Below are positions 48,678-58,124 of a DNA stretch of 64,000 bases, in pieces. Below the pieces are notes generated by a model that did not search any database, had not been told where the DNA came from, and saw only the letters and a program-made list of their open reading frames with translations. The stretch comes from JAUUSJ01 sp964439395 (GTDB lineage: Bacteria; Bacillota; Clostridia; Lachnospirales; Lachnospiraceae), in NCBI GenBank assembly GCA_964439395.1, contig CAYTNV010000002.1, forward strand, positions 160,108-224,107, in the 5' to 3' direction. The position numbers and the translations under genes are program-made. Numbering within the stretch: the first letter of the stretch is position 1; each line of letters starts with the position of its first letter.

Positions 48678-49065
48678 AATCGTTTACCTCCTGATATGTA
48701 GTTACTAGCTAAAATCATATTTTTTATTATTGTTATTCGTGATTACCTGATGATGACTCCTATATTAATCATTTTATCTGAAAAAGTCAATATACAAACT
48801 GGCTAAAAATAAAGAAAAAAGAGTGAAAGGAAATCAGAAAAATACGATTAAAAAATGAGAAAGGAAATTTGAGATTGGAAGTAATGCATAAAAAAGGGAA
48901 ATTTATGCTGGCTAAATTTGGAAATATAATATTATCTATTGTTTGAATCATAAATTTATTATAATAGAAAAAACTTAAAAAAATAAAAAAAAGGGTTGCC
49001 AAGAGCTCTTTTTTTTTAGAGAATAGGAGAAGAATATGCAAAAGGGACATATTTAGGAGGGAAAG
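48678..49065. other. Divergent non-coding region
   Basis: Very AT-rich, between the HPr-like gene (left) and mtaB (right). It holds the mtaB ribosome site (AGGAGGG at 49055) and, presumably, both promoters. No coding potential with a ribosome site is seen. Confidence 0.4.
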
Positions 49066-50385
49066 ATGAATAGAAAAAAAAGAGTGGCATTTTTGACATT
49101 AGGATGCAAAGTAAACCAATATGAGACAGATGCGATGGTTGAGTTATTAGAAGCAGCGGGATATGAGACTGTATCATTTAAGGAGAATGCTGACTTTTAT
49201 ATTATCAATACTTGCTCTGTCACAAATATGGCAGAGAGAAAATCAAGACAGATGATTCATAGAGCAAAGAAAAATCATCCAGATAGTATAATTGTCGCTG
49301 TCGGATGTTATGTGCAGACAGCTGCCGACGAGCTAAAGAAAGAGTATGCTGTAGATTTATTAGTTGGTAATAATAAGAAAAAAGATATTGTAGCTATTTT
49401 GGGAGAGTATGAGAAAGAAGAGAAAAATACAGAGACAGTGATTGATATTGCTCACACAAAGGAATATGAGTCATTAAATATTCAAAAAACGATGGAACAT
49501 ACGAGGGTGTATGTAAAGATTCAAGATGGATGTAATCAATTTTGTTCCTATTGTCTGATTCCCTATACGAGAGGAAGAGTGAGAAGCAGAGCTAAGGCAG
49601 AAATTTTAGATGAAGTTAGGAAATTAGCGAAAAATGGATATCAAGAGATTGTTCTTACGGGAATTCATATAAGTTCGTATGGACAGGATTTAGAAAATGA
49701 TAATTTAGAGAGTTTATTAGTAGAGCTTCATAAGATAGAGGGAATAGAGAGAATTCGTCTTGGATCATTAGAGCCTAGAATTATAACAGAGAAGTTTGTA
49801 AAGACAATTTCTGCTCTTTATAAGATTTGTCCGCATTTTCATTTATCTTTGCAAAGTGGATGTGATGCAACGCTAAAGAGAATGAATCGAAAGTATACGA
49901 CGGCGGAGTATGAGGAAGCTTGTAATATTTTGAGAAAATATTATGATAGACCAGCTTTGACGACAGATATTATTGTCGGTTTTCCAGGAGAGACAGAGGA
50001 AGAGTTTTTAAAAACAGTTCAATTTTTGGAGAGAATTCAATTGTATGAAATGCATGTTTTTCAGTATTCTCCAAGAAGGGGGACAAGGGCGGAAAAGATG
50101 GCAAACCAAGTGGAGCCATCTGTAAAACATGAGAGAAGTAAAGTTTTACTAGATATGACGGCGAGACAAAAAAAAGAGTATGAACAATCTTTCTTTGGAA
50201 AAGAGGAAATCGTATTAGTAGAAGAAAAAATTGCACAAAATAAAGAAGAATATTTCACAGGTCATACAAAGAGATACTTAAAAGTTTATCTATTATCGCA
50301 TAAAAACATAGAAAAACAGATGGTTCGAGTAAAAATTATAGGATATTCTAATGAAAATCGATTAATAGCAGAAACTTTGGATTGA
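49066..50385 (+). CDS. mtaB: tRNA t6A37 methylthiotransferase MtaB
   Basis: 439-residue radical-SAM enzyme making ms2t6A. N-terminal UPF0004 domain with three Cys (LGCKVNQ, NTCSVTN, VGCYVQ), central radical-SAM motif CNQFCSYCLIPYTRGRVRSR (CxxxCxxC), C-terminal TRAM-like region. The GCKVNQYET opening and length favour MtaB over MiaB and RimO. TAGGAGGGAAAG precedes the ATG. Confidence 0.93.
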   Translation: MNRKKRVAFLTLGCKVNQYETDAMVELLEAAGYETVSFKENADFYIINTCSVTNMAERKSRQMIHRAKKNHPDSIIVAVGCYVQTAADELKKEYAVDLLVGNNKKKDIVAILGEYEKEEKNTETVIDIAHTKEYESLNIQKTMEHTRVYVKIQDGCNQFCSYCLIPYTRGRVRSRAKAEILDEVRKLAKNGYQEIVLTGIHISSYGQDLENDNLESLLVELHKIEGIERIRLGSLEPRIITEKFVKTISALYKICPHFHLSLQSGCDATLKRMNRKYTTAEYEEACNILRKYYDRPALTTDIIVGFPGETEEEFLKTVQFLERIQLYEMHVFQYSPRRGTRAEKMANQVEPSVKHERSKVLLDMTARQKKEYEQSFFGKEEIVLVEEKIAQNKEEYFTGHTKRYLKVYLLSHKNIEKQMVRVKIIGYSNENRLIAETLD

Positions 50386-50442
50386 AATTTTTACCAAAGT
50401 ATATTAAAATAAAAGCAATAATAAAAAGCAAGGACGTGAGAA

Positions 50443-50700
50443 ATGATGAATAATAATACGCAATTTTTTGATGTAACAAAACCAACGTATGATGTAGATT
50501 CTATTTTACATGAGGTGTATGTAGCATTGACGGAGAAAGGATATAATCCCGTGAACCAGGTTGTTGGATATGTCATGTCAGGAGATCCAACTTATATTAC
50601 AAGCCATAAAAATGCGAGAAGCCTAATTATGAAGGTTGAGCGAGATGAGATTATCGAGGTGTTGCTTAAGAACTATATCGATACAAGATTAAAGAAGTAG
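50443..50700 (+). CDS. ireB: IreB-family regulatory protein (UPF0297/DUF965)
   Basis: 85 residues with TQFFDVTKPTYDVDSILHEVYVALTEKGYNPVNQVVGYVMSGDPTYITSH, nearly invariant in the family (quoted in two blocks: TQFF..LHEV and YVAL..TSH). In Enterococcus IreB is a phosphorylation target of the IreK Ser/Thr kinase. Two ATGs in tandem at the start. Begins the ireB-ruvX-DUF1292 cluster. Confidence 0.93.
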   Translation: MMNNNTQFFDVTKPTYDVDSILHEVYVALTEKGYNPVNQVVGYVMSGDPTYITSHKNARSLIMKVERDEIIEVLLKNYIDTRLKK

Positions 50701-50708
50701 GTTCCTCT

Positions 50709-51155
50709 ATGAGATGGATGGGGCTAGATTTCGGGACTAAGACAGTAGGTGTTGCCATAAGCGATGAGCTTGGCATCACCGCACAGCCAGTTGAGACGAT
50801 TACAAGAAAGTCGAACACAAAACTGCGTAAAACCTTAGCTAGAATTGAGCAGTTGGTTTTAGAATACCGTATAACAGATATCGTACTTGGATATCCTAAG
50901 AATATGAATAATTCTGAGGGTGCAAGGGTGGAAGCGACAAAAGAATTTGGAGAAATGATTAAAAGGAGAGTGGGACTCCCAGTTATTTTCTGGGACGAAC
51001 GCTTAACGACGATGGAATCAGAGCGTATTTTGATAGAAACAAATATAAGAAGAGAAAATAGAAAAGCATACATCGATCAGATGGCTGCTGTTTTAATTTT
51101 GCAATCTTATATGGATGCAAGAACAATGAGAGAAAAGGAAGAGCTAGATGGATAA
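50709..51155 (+). CDS. ruvX: YqgF/RuvX-family nuclease
   Basis: 148 residues, RNase-H fold: MGLDFGTKTVGVAISD carries the first catalytic Asp, VLGYPKNMN and WDERLTTMESER the others. Implicated in pre-16S rRNA 5'-end processing and/or Holliday junction resolution. Begins 8 nt after ireB and overlaps DUF1292 by 8 bp. Confidence 0.93.
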   Translation: MRWMGLDFGTKTVGVAISDELGITAQPVETITRKSNTKLRKTLARIEQLVLEYRITDIVLGYPKNMNNSEGARVEATKEFGEMIKRRVGLPVIFWDERLTTMESERILIETNIRRENRKAYIDQMAAVLILQSYMDARTMREKEELDG

Positions 51156-51420
51156 AATTGCATTTTTGACAGAGGACGGAAGTGAACAGGAATTTTATGT
51201 CCTAGATCGGACCAAATTGAATGGAAAGTACTATCTACTAGTAGCAGAAGAGATAGATGAAGAAGCAGAAGATGCAGAAGTCGAGGTTCTCATTTTAAGG
51301 GAGGAGCAATCAGATAAGGGTGAGCTTTTAACTTATAAGATTGTAGAGGATGAGATTGAAATTTCTTGCGTTTGCAGTTTATTTGAAGAAAATATTGAGA
51401 TGGAGGAATTATCAACTTGA
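51148..51420 (+). CDS. DUF1292 protein
   Basis: 90 residues, very acidic, with LTEDGSEQEFYVLDRTKLNGKYYLLVAEE typical of DUF1292. Function unknown but strongly linked to ireB-ruvX in Firmicutes. Overlaps ruvX at the start, and its stop overlaps the rnjA start (TTGA). Confidence 0.85.
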   Translation: MDKIAFLTEDGSEQEFYVLDRTKLNGKYYLLVAEEIDEEAEDAEVEVLILREEQSDKGELLTYKIVEDEIEISCVCSLFEENIEMEELST

Positions 51421-53078
51421 AAAAAGAAAATCAAACAGTGAAAGTGATTCCTTTAGGTGGATTAGAACAGATTGGAATGAATATTACTGCCTTCGAGTAC
51501 GAAGACAGTATTATTGTTGTGGACTGCGGTTTGTCATTTCCAACAGATGATATGCTTGGAATTGACTTAGTAATTCCAGATATAACCTACTTAAAGGAGA
51601 ATGTGGACAGAGTCAAGGGATTGATTATTACTCACGGGCATGAGGATCATATTGGAGCGATTCCTTATGTTTTAAGGGAGATTAATATGCCGATTTATGC
51701 TACAAAATTGACAATGGGGCTTATTGACGGCAAGTTAAAAGAACATGGTATTCAGAGAAATACGAGAAAGAAAGTTGTAAAACATGGACAGTCTATTAAT
51801 CTTGGATGCTTCCGCATCGAGTTTATTAAGACAAATCATAGTATCGCAGATGCAGCGGCACTTGCGATTTATTCTCCAGCTGGAACAATTATCCATACAG
51901 GAGATTTTAAGATTGATTATACGCCTCTATTTGGCGAGGCAATTGACCTTGGCAGATTTGCGGAGCTTGGGAAAAAGGGCGTTTTAGCTCTTATGTGCGA
52001 TAGCACGAATGCAGAGAGACCAGGATATACAATGTCAGAACAGACGGTGGCAAAGACATTTGACCATTTATTCCAAGAACATAAGGAGAGACGAATTATT
52101 ATTGCTACCTTTGCATCGAATGTAGATAGAGTACAGCAGATTATCAATACCGCATATAAGTTTGGAAGAAAAGTAATCGTAGAGGGACGAAGCATGGTAA
52201 ATATTATTAATGTTGCTTCTGAACTCGGATATTTAGATATACCGAAAAATACATTAATAGAAGTAGAACAGATGAGAAATTACACGGATAAGCAGCTTGT
52301 TTTAATTACGACAGGAAGTCAGGGAGAGACGATGGCAGCTCTATCTCGCATGGCGGCATCTGTTCATAAAAAAATTTCAATTAAGCCTGGAGATACTGTT
52401 ATTTTTAGTTCTCATCCAATCCCTGGAAATGAGAAGGCCGTCTCTAAGGTAATGAATGAGCTTGCGAGAAAAGGAGCACAGATTGTATTCCAAGATACAC
52501 ATGTATCTGGTCATGCTTGCCAAGAAGAAATTAAGTTAATTTATGCACTCACAAAGCCACAGTATGCGATACCAGTGCATGGCGAGTATAGACATTTAAA
52601 GACGCATAGAGAGTTGGCCATTGATATGGGAATTCCAAAGGAGAATGTATTTATCTTATCTTCTGGAGATGTTCTCTCTTTGTCAAAGGATGTCGGCAGA
52701 GTGACTGGCAAAGTTCCAGCACATGGCATTTTAGTAGATGGTCTTGGTGTCGGTGATGTCGGCAATATTGTTCTTCGTGATAGGCAACATTTATCTCAGA
52801 ATGGTCTTCTTATCGTTGTCGTAACATTAGAGAGACATGGAGGACAGCTTCTTGCAGGGCCAGATATTGTATCGAGAGGATTTGTATATGTTAGGGAATC
52901 AGAAACTTTAATGGAAGATGCGAGACATGTTGTGACAGAAGCACTCGAGGAATGTCTCAGTAAAAATATCACGGATTGGGGAAGAATTAAGAGCAGCATC
53001 AAAGATGCGCTGAGTGAATTCCTCTGGAAGAGAACAAAGAGAAATCCGATGATATTGCCGATTATTACAGAAGTTTAG
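51417..53078 (+). CDS. rnjA: Ribonuclease J
   Basis: 553 residues. Metallo-beta-lactamase core with THGHEDHIGAIPY (His73, His75, Asp77, His78), the beta-CASP domain, and VSGHACQEEIKL and PVHGEYRHLKTHRELA motifs of RNase J. 5'-3' exo- and endonuclease of mRNA turnover. TTG start with GGAGG upstream, coupled to DUF1292 by a 4-bp overlap. J1 versus J2 cannot be assigned. Confidence 0.95.
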   Translation: MKKENQTVKVIPLGGLEQIGMNITAFEYEDSIIVVDCGLSFPTDDMLGIDLVIPDITYLKENVDRVKGLIITHGHEDHIGAIPYVLREINMPIYATKLTMGLIDGKLKEHGIQRNTRKKVVKHGQSINLGCFRIEFIKTNHSIADAAALAIYSPAGTIIHTGDFKIDYTPLFGEAIDLGRFAELGKKGVLALMCDSTNAERPGYTMSEQTVAKTFDHLFQEHKERRIIIATFASNVDRVQQIINTAYKFGRKVIVEGRSMVNIINVASELGYLDIPKNTLIEVEQMRNYTDKQLVLITTGSQGETMAALSRMAASVHKKISIKPGDTVIFSSHPIPGNEKAVSKVMNELARKGAQIVFQDTHVSGHACQEEIKLIYALTKPQYAIPVHGEYRHLKTHRELAIDMGIPKENVFILSSGDVLSLSKDVGRVTGKVPAHGILVDGLGVGDVGNIVLRDRQHLSQNGLLIVVVTLERHGGQLLAGPDIVSRGFVYVRESETLMEDARHVVTEALEECLSKNITDWGRIKSSIKDALSEFLWKRTKRNPMILPIITEV

Positions 53079-53098
53079 CAAAAAGAAAAGGTAATGAG

Positions 53099-53440
53099 AT
53101 GGATTTGGTATTAGACTTGACAAAACAACTCTCTGAGCAGATTAAACAAGATGAAACCTATATGGAGTATCTTAGGTGTTATGATGCAGTGAAGGAAGAT
53201 AGAGAGCTGTTTCAAAAAATGAACGAGATGCGAAGAAAAAATATAGAACTGCAAAATGACATGGATAGAGAAAATTTTTTTGACGCTGCTAATCGTCTGC
53301 GAGATGAGTATAGCTATTTGATTAGCAATAAGGCAGTGAGTGATTTTTTGAAGGCAGAGATGAGATTTTGTAGAAAAATGCAAAAAATCTATACAATTTT
53401 GACCCAAGATTTAGAAATCGATTTAGATTTTCTTTCTTAG
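53099..53440 (+). CDS. YlbF/YmcA-family protein
   Basis: 113 residues, all-helical: YLRCYDAVKEDRELFQKMNEMRRKN and AEMRFCRKMQKIY match the Com_YlbF family. In Bacillus the YaaT-YlbF-YmcA complex adjusts RNase Y activity and sporulation; the position directly after rnjA is consistent with an RNA-decay role. AAAGGTAATGAG precedes the ATG. Confidence 0.8.
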   Translation: MDLVLDLTKQLSEQIKQDETYMEYLRCYDAVKEDRELFQKMNEMRRKNIELQNDMDRENFFDAANRLRDEYSYLISNKAVSDFLKAEMRFCRKMQKIYTILTQDLEIDLDFLS

Positions 53441-53469
53441 AGTAAATAGGAAAAGAAAAAGAGTAGGAA

Positions 53470-53573
53470 AAAGAGGCTGTTGCAAAATATTAAATTTCAA
53501 CAAGATATAAGATGGAATTATTTTAATAATACCGATATTTTGTTTGAGAGATTCATTTTGTGGCAGCCTCTTT
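53470..53573. repeat. Large inverted repeat with IS-end-like arms
   Basis: GAGGCTGTTGCAAAAT (53472-53487) and ATTTTGTGGCAGCCTC (53555-53570) form a 16-bp stem with 2-3 mismatches around a ~67-nt AT-rich loop. GGCTGTTGCAAAAT is like the terminal repeat of several insertion sequences. It may be a MITE or a terminator-like structure. Confidence 0.45.
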
Positions 53574-53588
53574 GAGAGAGGAAATATT

Positions 53589-54230
53589 GTGATTATAGAA
53601 GATAGAGTGAGAGATTTTATTAATTCGTTTGACAAAGAGGATGATATTTTTATTCGTGAGTTAGAAAAGAAGGCGAAGGAAGATTATGTTCCGATTATTA
53701 GACAGGAGACAAAAAATTTACTTCGTTTTTTTCTCAAGTTAAAAAAGCCAAGAAGAGTTTTAGAAGTGGGAACAGCAATTGGATTTTCTTCTATATATAT
53801 GAGTCAGTATATAGGAGAAGATGCAAAGATTGTGACAATTGAAAATTATGAAAAGAGAATTAAAGAGGCTAGAGAAAATATTAAGCTTGCCAAAAAAGAA
53901 AAATGCATTACTCTGCTTGAGGGGGATGCTCAGAAAGTGCTAAAGACATTAGAGGAGCCGTTTGATTTTATTTTTATGGATGCAGCTAAGGGACAGTATC
54001 TTAACTTTTTGCCAGATATTATGAGACTTTTAAATTCAGGAGGAATTTTGGTTTCGGATAATGTTTTGCAGGAGGGAGATGTGATGGAATCTCGCTATGC
54101 GATTAAGCGTCGAAACCATACGATTCACCATAGAATGAGGGAGTATATGTATCAGATTACGCATATGGAAGAGCTTGAGACATTGATTTTACCGACAGGG
54201 GATGGAGCAACAGTGAGTATAAAGCAGTAA
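53589..54230 (+). CDS. trmR: tRNA 5-hydroxyuridine methyltransferase
   Basis: 213-residue SAM-dependent O-methyltransferase: VLEVGTAIGFSSIYMS (SAM loop), VTIENYEKR, FIFMDAAKGQY (metal/catalytic Asp) and VSDNVLQEGDV. Converts ho5U34 to mo5U34. GTG at 53589 with AGAGAGG 8 nt upstream; a longer reading frame would run through the inverted repeat. Followed by the U32 gene, matching yrrM-yrrN of Bacillus. Confidence 0.85.
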   Translation: MIIEDRVRDFINSFDKEDDIFIRELEKKAKEDYVPIIRQETKNLLRFFLKLKKPRRVLEVGTAIGFSSIYMSQYIGEDAKIVTIENYEKRIKEARENIKLAKKEKCITLLEGDAQKVLKTLEEPFDFIFMDAAKGQYLNFLPDIMRLLNSGGILVSDNVLQEGDVMESRYAIKRRNHTIHHRMREYMYQITHMEELETLILPTGDGATVSIKQ

Positions 54231-54339
54231 GTTAAAAGCAAGTATTATATTAGATTTAAAAAATTTTAGAATACGAGTAATAATAAGTCGAAAAAGGATA
54301 AGTGAACGAATAAAGAATAGAAAGGATTGTAAAGTTACA

Positions 54340-55563
54340 ATGAGAGATATAGAATTATTGATTCCAGCGAGTAGCTTAGAAGTGCTGAAGGTAGCAGTAA
54401 CTTACGGTGCAAATGCGGTATATATTGGGGGAGAGATGTTTGGTCTTCGTGCGAAAGCCAAAAATTTCTCTATGTCCGATATCAAAGAGGGAGTTGAGTA
54501 TGCCCATGAACATAATGTCCGTGTCTTTGTGACAGTAAATATTGTAGCCCATAATAATGATTTGGATGGCATTAGGGAGTATATTAAGGAGTTGGATGGA
54601 ATTGGTGTGGATGCGCTTATTATTTCCGATGCGGGTGTGTTTTCTATCGCTAAGGAAGTAGCTCCGAATATGGAGATTCATATTAGTACGCAGGCAAATA
54701 GTACGAATTATGCGACATATAATTTCTGGTATCAGATGGGGGCAAAGCGTGTTGTTGCAGCTAGAGAGTTATCTTTAGCCGAGATTAAGGAAATTAGAGC
54801 TCATATTGATGAAGATATGGAGATTGAATGTTTTATTCATGGGGCAATGTGTATTTCCCATTCTGGACGTTGCCTGCTTAGCAATTATTTTACAGGAAGA
54901 AATGCAAATATGGGTGCCTGCACTCATCCATGTCGTTGGAAATATTATGTGGTGGAGGAGTCAAGACCAGGAGAATACTTACCTGTGGAAGAGACGGAGA
55001 GGGGAACCTATATTTTTAACTCTAAGGATTTATGTATGATTGAGCATGTGCCAGAGATGATTGAAGCGGGAATTGACAGTTTTAAGATTGAGGGAAGAAT
55101 GAAGACAGCGCTTTATGTGGCAGCAGTGGCTAGAACTTATAGAAAGGCCATTGATGATTATCTAGAGTCAGAAGATTTATATAGACAGAATTTAGATTAT
55201 TATAGAGCTGAGATTGCAAAATGTACGTACAGACAGTTCACAACAGGATTCTACTTTGGAAAAACAGACGAGAATTCTCAGATTTATGACAGCAATACTT
55301 ATGTGAAGGAATATACGTATATCGGTATTGTGCAGAGCGAAAATGAGCAGGGACTTTATGAGCTTGAGCAGAGAAATAAATTTTCTGTCGGGGAGGAGAT
55401 TGAGGCGATGAACCCAGATGGAACAAATCTCTTTGTGAAAGTCGAAAGAATAGAGGACGAAGACGGAAATGAGATGGAGAGTGCACCACATCCAAAACAG
55501 AAAATTTTTATTAAGACGGATAAGAAATTAGAGTTGGGATGGGTACTTAGAAGAAAAGAATAG
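54340..55563 (+). CDS. U32-family protein, tRNA hydroxylation protein TrhP-like
   Basis: 407 residues. The U32 signature is FIHGAMCISHSGRCLLSNYF, with cysteines (GACTHPCRWKY) probably binding an iron-sulfur cluster, then FNSKDLCMIEHVPEMIEAGIDSFKIEGRMK. Called peptidase U32 in older annotation; family members next to trmR make 5-hydroxyuridine at tRNA position 34 using prephenate. AAAGGATTGTAAAG lies upstream of the ATG. Confidence 0.88.
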   Translation: MRDIELLIPASSLEVLKVAVTYGANAVYIGGEMFGLRAKAKNFSMSDIKEGVEYAHEHNVRVFVTVNIVAHNNDLDGIREYIKELDGIGVDALIISDAGVFSIAKEVAPNMEIHISTQANSTNYATYNFWYQMGAKRVVAARELSLAEIKEIRAHIDEDMEIECFIHGAMCISHSGRCLLSNYFTGRNANMGACTHPCRWKYYVVEESRPGEYLPVEETERGTYIFNSKDLCMIEHVPEMIEAGIDSFKIEGRMKTALYVAAVARTYRKAIDDYLESEDLYRQNLDYYRAEIAKCTYRQFTTGFYFGKTDENSQIYDSNTYVKEYTYIGIVQSENEQGLYELEQRNKFSVGEEIEAMNPDGTNLFVKVERIEDEDGNEMESAPHPKQKIFIKTDKKLELGWVLRRKE

Positions 55564-55590
55564 TTTTAAAATTTATATACGTAGAAGGGA

Positions 55591-55636
55591 AAAGTAGGAA
55601 GCGATTTTAAGCAAAATCGTTTTCCTACTTTTTTTG
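55591..55636 (+). terminator. Terminator after the U32 gene
   Basis: AGTAGGAA/TTCCTACT outer and CGATTTT/AAAATCG inner stem, then T7. Confidence 0.85.
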
Positions 55637-55954
55637 ATTATTGGCAATTCATCCCATAGTTGTTTTCCCAATATTGGTATTTTTCATTTCTATTTTTAAT
55701 TTAATGATTAATCTCGTTTCTTCTTTTATGAGATAGGAAATAAAAATTTTGTTACGAATATTGAGAAATTTGTATTGCTAGTAAAACAATACTATGATAT
55801 ATTTTAAAATATGTACTTGTCTTTATACTTTCGTCTATAAATTTTTATTTCTATATCAAGTTTTTGAGGCACGATTTTAGAGAAGAAAAAGAGAGAGAGG
55901 TCTTAAATAATACATATATATTTTTTATAATTAGATTAGGTGGTGATTAAAAAA
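55637..55954. repeat. Leader region duplicated at 61770-62161
   Basis: Blocks such as AGTAAAAC, ATGATATA, TAAAATATGTA, TTTTAGAGAAGAAAAA, TTAAATAATACATA and AGGTGGTGATT occur in the same order upstream of the paralogous gene at 62162. Non-coding, very AT-rich. Confidence 0.55.
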
Positions 55955-56233
55955 ATGAATAGAAGCAAATGGGCGAAAATAGCTACTATTGTATCAATAA
56001 GCTCTTATATACTAGCATTTTTTATAAAAACGATAGGAGGGTATTTCCATTTACAGTATTTTTTTGTAATTAAGCTAGTTTTTATGTTCATTTTTATTGG
56101 AGCGTTTAGTGCTGGGGCGATAGGAATATTAAATAATGGATTTTTCTTTAAAAGTTCTGATGATGGATTGACTCCTGAAGAAATTGCAGAGATGAAAAAG
56201 TTAGTGGAAGAATATTGGGAAGAAGAATTGTAG
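55955..56233 (+). CDS. Small two-helix membrane protein, paralogue 1
   Basis: 92 residues from the ATG at 55955 (AGGTGGTG 9 nt upstream; a GTG five codons earlier overlaps that site). Two membrane segments (about 8-28 and 33-58), then GFFFKSSDDGLTPEEIAEMKKLVEEYWEEE, an acidic helical tail. About two thirds identical to the protein at 62162. Function unknown. Confidence 0.65.
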   Translation: MNRSKWAKIATIVSISSYILAFFIKTIGGYFHLQYFFVIKLVFMFIFIGAFSAGAIGILNNGFFFKSSDDGLTPEEIAEMKKLVEEYWEEEL

Positions 56234-56567
56234 TATATTACTATGTAATTCGTAGATAAAATAATTGCCTAGTTATAATAATAGATAAAATTATGATAGG
56301 TTATTAAAAAATTTAGGAGAATATGAAAATGCAGAACTTATATTTTACAATGAAGGATATGCACATGTATTACAGACGTGCTTAGAAGTAATTGCGTTCT
56401 GATTGGATGCACAGTTACTCGGGTAGGTCTGATATGTCTGTGCATATAAATCGGTAGATGCAAGTTCTAATTATTTTATTATAGAATATTTGTAATAGCT
56501 GATGGTTTTAAGAGTGCAAGAGACATATTGTATGTTTGGTGCATTTTTTATTTGGAAAGGAGTTCTT
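56234..56567. other. Non-coding stretch before the GNAT gene
   Basis: Contains GCACAG..CTGTGC inverted repeat (about 56409-56444) and a 20-codon ATG frame after AGGAG at 56313 with no recognisable product. Otherwise nothing supported. Confidence 0.3.
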
Positions 56568-57068
56568 GTGAAATTAGTAAATGGAACAGAGGTTATTGTT
56601 AAACCTTATCAGGAAGAATATGTGGAGGAAATTGTCAATTTGATTGTCAGAAATTTTAAAGAAGTCAATGTAAAAGATTATGGGGAGAAAGCTATGGAAG
56701 AACTTTCTGCCACGCATGATGTGAATTGGTTTAAAACTGTGGCAGAATACGCAAATGTGTATGTATTTTGGAGTGAAGATAAAATTGTGGGTGTTGGTTC
56801 CATATCAAGTTTTTGGGGAAGTCTTACAGAAAGCATATTGCTAACCATTTTTGTGCTGCCAGAATTTCATAGGCAGGGGATTGGCAGCTATATCATTGAT
56901 ACACTTGAATCTGATGCGCTGTTTTTGAGAGCCGAAAGAATAGAAATTCCCGCTTCGATTACCGCGGTGGAGTTCTATCGTAAGAAGGGATATGATTATA
57001 AAAATGGTATCAAGGAGTTAGATGATGAACAACATTATCGATTAGAAAAATTTAGAAACCCTAATTAA
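56568..57068 (+). CDS. GNAT-family N-acetyltransferase
   Basis: 166 residues from the GTG at 56568 with GGAAAGGAG 5 nt upstream. Acetyl-CoA site in LTIFVLPEFHRQGIGSYIID (V..xxRxxGxG/A motif A), then a helix and the C-terminal FYRKKGYDY beta-strand. Substrate unknown; the fold is clear. Confidence 0.85.
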   Translation: MKLVNGTEVIVKPYQEEYVEEIVNLIVRNFKEVNVKDYGEKAMEELSATHDVNWFKTVAEYANVYVFWSEDKIVGVGSISSFWGSLTESILLTIFVLPEFHRQGIGSYIIDTLESDALFLRAERIEIPASITAVEFYRKKGYDYKNGIKELDDEQHYRLEKFRNPN

Positions 57069-57122
57069 GATCTGCGGATATAAATATGAACAGCAATAGT
57101 GAATATAGGATGAATTTACAAT

Positions 57123-57342
57123 TTTAGAATTTGAAAAAGGTGAGGAGACTATTGATATATGTTGCAGTTGAAAATATGAAAAGAAAGGCATTAGAAGAGG
57201 GAATCAAAGAAGGAAGGAGCAGAAAAAACATTGCTTGAATCCGTTAAAAATTTGATGGATACGATGAAATGGTCGGCAGAACAGGCTATGGAAACCTTGA
57301 AAATTCCAGAAAGTAATAAGATAAAATATTTAAAACAATTAT
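57123..57342 (+). pseudogene. 3' relic of an Rpn-type nuclease/transposase
   Basis: Nucleotide match over about 220 bp to the end of the intact gene at 60527-61570: from TTAGAATTTGAAA through GTTGCAGTTGAAAATATGAA to GATGAAATGGTC and AAATATTTAAAA. It lacks the 24-bp tandem repeats and is frameshifted at GAAGGAAGGAGCAG, giving an early stop. Confidence 0.8.
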
Positions 57343-57447
57343 TTGTTGTAGATAAAACTTTAAATATAGTAAAATTAATCCAGCAATAGAGAAAAATTGT
57401 TTGAACTAAAAACTAATTTAATTATAATAGAGATTTGGAGAAACGGT

Positions 57448-58122
57448 ATGTATATATTGATATTAGAAGATGATATAGATCTTGCAACGGGGATTAAAAT
57501 TTCCTTAACTGAACAAGGAGTACAATTTATTATTTGCCAGACAATAGAAAAGGCAAGAGAAAAATTGAAAAAGCAGATTTTTGATTTGTTAATTTTAGAT
57601 GTAAATTTACCAGATGGAAGCGGTTTTGAGTTATGTCAAGAAATAAGAAGAAAAAGTAAAGTGCCTATATTATTGTTGACAGCTAGAGATATGGAGATTG
57701 ATATTGTGAGAGGTTTGGAATGTGGGGCTGATGACTATATTACAAAACCATTTAGCACTATGATTTTAAGAGCACGAATTCGAGCGTTATTGCGCAGGGT
57801 AAATTTTGAGCGGACCGAAAATGAATATTGTAAAGGGGTTTTTCGATTTGAATTTTCAACAATGGAATTTTCAAAGAATAATCAGTTGATTAGTTTGAGT
57901 CGAACAGAGCAGAGAATATTATATATACTTGTTTTTAATGAAGGGCGTATTATTACAAGAGAACATTTACTAGAATGGGTGTGGCCAGAGGGAACAGAAT
58001 ATGTGGAAGATAATGCGTTATCAGTTGGGATTAAAAGATTGAGAGATAAACTGGAGGATATACCATCGAAGCCTCAATATATAAAAACGATTTATGGAAA
58101 AGGATATGTTTGGGGGTGTTGA
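57448..58122 (+). CDS. OmpR/PhoB-family response regulator
   Basis: 224 residues. Receiver domain with acidic pocket LEDDID, phospho-acceptor Asp51 in LILDVNLPDGSGF, Thr in LLLTARD, Lys in DDYITKPF; winged-helix DNA-binding domain (LSRTEQRILYILVFNEGRIITREHLLEWVW, KTIYGKGYVW). ATG at 57448 with GGAG upstream. The adjacent kinase is truncated, so its phosphorylation state may depend on other donors. Confidence 0.93.
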   Translation: MYILILEDDIDLATGIKISLTEQGVQFIICQTIEKAREKLKKQIFDLLILDVNLPDGSGFELCQEIRRKSKVPILLLTARDMEIDIVRGLECGADDYITKPFSTMILRARIRALLRRVNFERTENEYCKGVFRFEFSTMEFSKNNQLISLSRTEQRILYILVFNEGRIITREHLLEWVWPEGTEYVEDNALSVGIKRLRDKLEDIPSKPQYIKTIYGKGYVWGC

Positions 58123-58124
58123 GT

